A DNA stretch of 64,000 nt from Paraburkholderia sp. PGU19 (GTDB lineage: Bacteria; Pseudomonadota; Gammaproteobacteria; Burkholderiales; Burkholderiaceae), in NCBI RefSeq assembly GCF_013426915.1, contig NZ_AP023180.1:2643318-2707317 (forward strand), in the 5' to 3' direction. A program made the translations under genes and the position numbers. The notes under the pieces are model-generated. The model ran no database searches. It was not told where the DNA came from and worked only from the letters and a program-made list of their open reading frames with translations. Every line of letters starts with the position of its first letter. Position 1 is the first letter of the stretch. Shown here in pieces: positions 61,480-64,000 of the stretch.

Positions 61480-62409
61480 TCAGTCGCCAAACACGGCTTT
61501 TATGTCGCGTCCCGTGTGCTCGGCTTCCTCGATTAGCCAGTCGAGGAATTGCCTGGTTGCAGGGGAGTCTGCCACAGCGCGCTTCCAGCAGATAAAGTAT
61601 GGGAACGGCATGGGTAGGGCGATCTTGAACGGCACAACGAGGTCGTGTCGCTTGATGCTATCAATGGCAAAAAAGCCCTGTCCCAACGAAATGCCTCTTC
61701 CCCGAATTGCCGCATCGATTGCCATGCCGGAAACGGAGTAAGTGAGCGGCGCCAATACCTCAGGCAATGGCACGCCCACTGAATGCAACCAGTGTCCCCA
61801 CGTTGGGGGTGACCTGTTTTCCCATCCCCACTCGACGTGAATCAGCGGGTAGCGCAAGATATCCGCCGGTTGCGAAACGGGTCTTTCCGCCTGCAATAGC
61901 GACGGTGCGAATACGGGTGCAACGCTGTCCGTAAAGAGGACGTGATAGGGCGTTCCGTCGCTCGGTAGTGCCCCGTACGTTAGACGGACGTCGGCACTTC
62001 TCGCACCGATACTGGTTTCGTGGTCGACGACTTCGACATGAACCTGCACGTGAGGGCAGATGGTGTGCCATGTGTCGAGTCTGGAGGCAAGCCAATGGGT
62101 CGCGACTGATGGAAATGTCATCAGGGTGAGCCGACGGCCCGTATGCGCCGTCAGCGCCGCCTGGGCGCTATGGAAGCATTCGAAACCCCGCGAGATGTGT
62201 GAGTGGTAAAGCTCGCAGAGCGGGGTCGGTCGCAAGCCAGTGTTCTCCCGCTCGAAAAGCGCGACCCCGAGAAAGTCTTCAAGGACGCGAATCTGCTGAC
62301 TAATCGCACCGGGCGTCACGTGAAGCGCCTCTGCAGCGGCCACGACGCCTCCGTAACGAATGACGGCATCGAATATCTGCAAGGCGCGAAGAGGAGGAAG
62401 GCGGTTCAT
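61480..62409 (-). CDS. LysR-type regulator (GcvA-like)
   Basis: About 309 residues. MNRLPPLRALQIFDAVIRYG then VVAAAEALHVTPGAISQQIR VLE is the GcvA-type N-terminus with VTPGAISQQIR as recognition helix. The effector domain includes LTLMTFPSVATHWLASRL and VRLTYG. Start at 62409 is chosen as the family start over the frame to 62490. It lies downstream of the binding protein and lyase genes on the same strand and may control them. Converges with the MFS gene 91 bp away. Confidence 0.92.
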   Translation of the reverse strand: MNRLPPLRALQIFDAVIRYGGVVAAAEALHVTPGAISQQIRVLEDFLGVALFERENTGLRPTPLCELYHSHISRGFECFHSAQAALTAHTGRRLTLMTFPSVATHWLASRLDTWHTICPHVQVHVEVVDHETSIGARSADVRLTYGALPSDGTPYHVLFTDSVAPVFAPSLLQAERPVSQPADILRYPLIHVEWGWENRSPPTWGHWLHSVGVPLPEVLAPLTYSVSGMAIDAAIRGRGISLGQGFFAIDSIKRHDLVVPFKIALPMPFPYFICWKRAVADSPATRQFLDWLIEEAEHTGRDIKAVFGD

Positions 62410-62500
62410 GTCGTTGATCTGGCAAATGCCGTTGCAAAGCCAGTCTAGCAAAGAGTGATCACCGCCTCGATGCACAATGGCGTCATGCAATGCCGCACGC

Positions 62501-63360
<860 letters not shown>

Positions 63361-63450
63361 ATTACACCTCCATCATGTCGAATCAAGGTCGTATCTGGAT
63401 TGGCAATACCCGGATCGCCACACTCCGCGGCATTGCAGGCGCTACTCGTA

Positions 63451-64000
63451 TCAGCTGTGCAATGTGCCGGCGATGTTTTCCACGACGCTCAGCAAGTCGC
63501 CCTGTTCGACGAGCCGGTGGACGCCCATCATGTCCGGATAGAAAAAGCGATCGCCTTCCGCAGTCGGCGCAACCTGCCGGATTCGCGCATACACAGCCGC
63601 GGTCGCGGGTGATGCGTCGGCTGGATCGAAGAAGTCCAGCGCCTGGGCGGCGGTGAGCAGTTCGATCGCCAGCACGTGCTGCAACTTCTGCGATGTTGTG
63701 TAGGCTTTGCGTGCCGCGTGATAGGCGAAGCTCACGGGGTCTTCCTGGTTGCCACTCGTCGGCACGCTGTCGATGCTCGCTGGTTGAGCGAGCGTGCGCA
63801 TCTCGCCCAGCAATCCGGCCGCCGTGTACTGAATGATCATGTATCCGCTGTTCAGCCCCGGGTCCTTCGCGAGGAACGCGGGCAGTTCGCTGAAGTACGG
63901 GTTGACGAGGCGGTCCGTCCTGCGCTCCGAGATCTTCGCGAGCGTGGTCATGGCGATGCAGAGGAGATCGCACCCGATGCCGACGAATGTACCGTCGAAG
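63451..64000 (-). CDS. Aromatic amino acid lyase (HutH-like), C-terminal part
   Basis: The last 182 residues of a histidine/phenylalanine/tyrosine ammonia-lyase family enzyme; the frame continues past the window edge (FDGTFVGIGCDLLCIA precedes MTTLAKISERRTDRLVNPYF). PGLNSGYMIIQYTAAGLLGE and PASIDSVPTSGNQEDPVSFA are the family's conserved C-terminal core, with Asn and Gln-Glu near the active site. The cofactor-forming Ala-Ser-Gly lies outside the window. It deaminates an aromatic amino acid or histidine; which one cannot be told. The binding protein gene follows 90 bp downstream. Confidence 0.93.
   Translation of the reverse strand, partial: FDGTFVGIGCDLLCIAMTTLAKISERRTDRLVNPYFSELPAFLAKDPGLNSGYMIIQYTAAGLLGEMRTLAQPASIDSVPTSGNQEDPVSFAYHAARKAYTTSQKLQHVLAIELLTAAQALDFFDPADASPATAAVYARIRQVAPTAEGDRFFYPDMMGVHRLVEQGDLLSVVENIAGTLHS

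Overview
The window looks like a chromosome or megaplasmid segment from a high-GC betaproteobacterium of the order Burkholderiales, most likely Paraburkholderia, Caballeronia or Burkholderia. The pointers are the Burkholderia-type trimeric porin, DUF4148 proteins, a DUF3443 protein, GC-rich codon use, and the density of LysR, GntR and MFS genes with small catabolic operons. I see no rRNA, tRNA, CRISPR array, insertion sequence or phage gene.

Layout. 1-3.3 kb: end of a porin gene, a DUF4148 protein and a secreted phosphodiesterase-like enzyme. 3.7-16.4 kb: a catabolic block. An orphan branched-chain-amino-acid-type binding protein faces a minus-strand operon (HyuA, HyuB, uronate-dehydrogenase-like NAD enzyme, DAO-type FAD oxidoreductase, two SDRs, then a FadR-type GntR regulator). 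Diverging from it are etfB, etfA and a class II aldolase. A TTGACATATGA-like site recurs upstream of the binding protein, upstream of gntR and in the hyuA/etfB gap, which ties the block together. 16.5-30 kb: an AraC-like fragment, an amino acid permease, a MocR regulator divergent from a PaiB-like protein and a small monooxygenase, lipoproteins, a dihydroxyacetone-kinase remnant, an MFS/LysR pair, and a MarR group with an NTF2-like protein, two alpha/beta hydrolases and a tautomerase.

30.1-35.4 kb: a tightly overlapping six-gene MoxR/DUF58/DUF4381/VWA/TPR/VWA operon. 35.7-39.4 kb: an oxalate/formate-type antiporter and an aromatic-acid-type MFS transporter, separated by a long AT-richer gap with an orphan terminator. 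40-50.7 kb: a periplasmic binding protein overlapping a CHASE-PAS-GGDEF-EAL protein, threonine aldolase, an EmrB-type exporter, glycogen phosphorylase and a DUF3443 protein. 51.9-61.4 kb: a second catabolic block. One arm holds ketopantoate reductase-VOC, MaoC, CoA-transferase, a shikimate dehydrogenase homologue and type II dehydroquinase; the other holds a second shikimate dehydrogenase homologue, an epimerase-like TIM barrel and an MFS transporter. Two LysR genes lie between. 61.5-64 kb: a LysR gene, an amino-acid-type binding protein and the end of an aromatic amino acid lyase.

Three otherwise intact genes (MocR at 21.2 kb, LysR at 58.1 kb, binding protein at 62.6 kb) each appear to lack one base at or next to a G run. 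Either the assembly has systematic homopolymer errors or three genes are decaying in the same way, so their truncated reading frames should not be taken at face value. The most unusual material is the 52-61 kb block with its two atypical shikimate-dehydrogenase homologues, the hairpin-plus-ribosome-binding-site leader seen before two unrelated genes, and the hydantoinase/DAO/ETF block with its shared operator.
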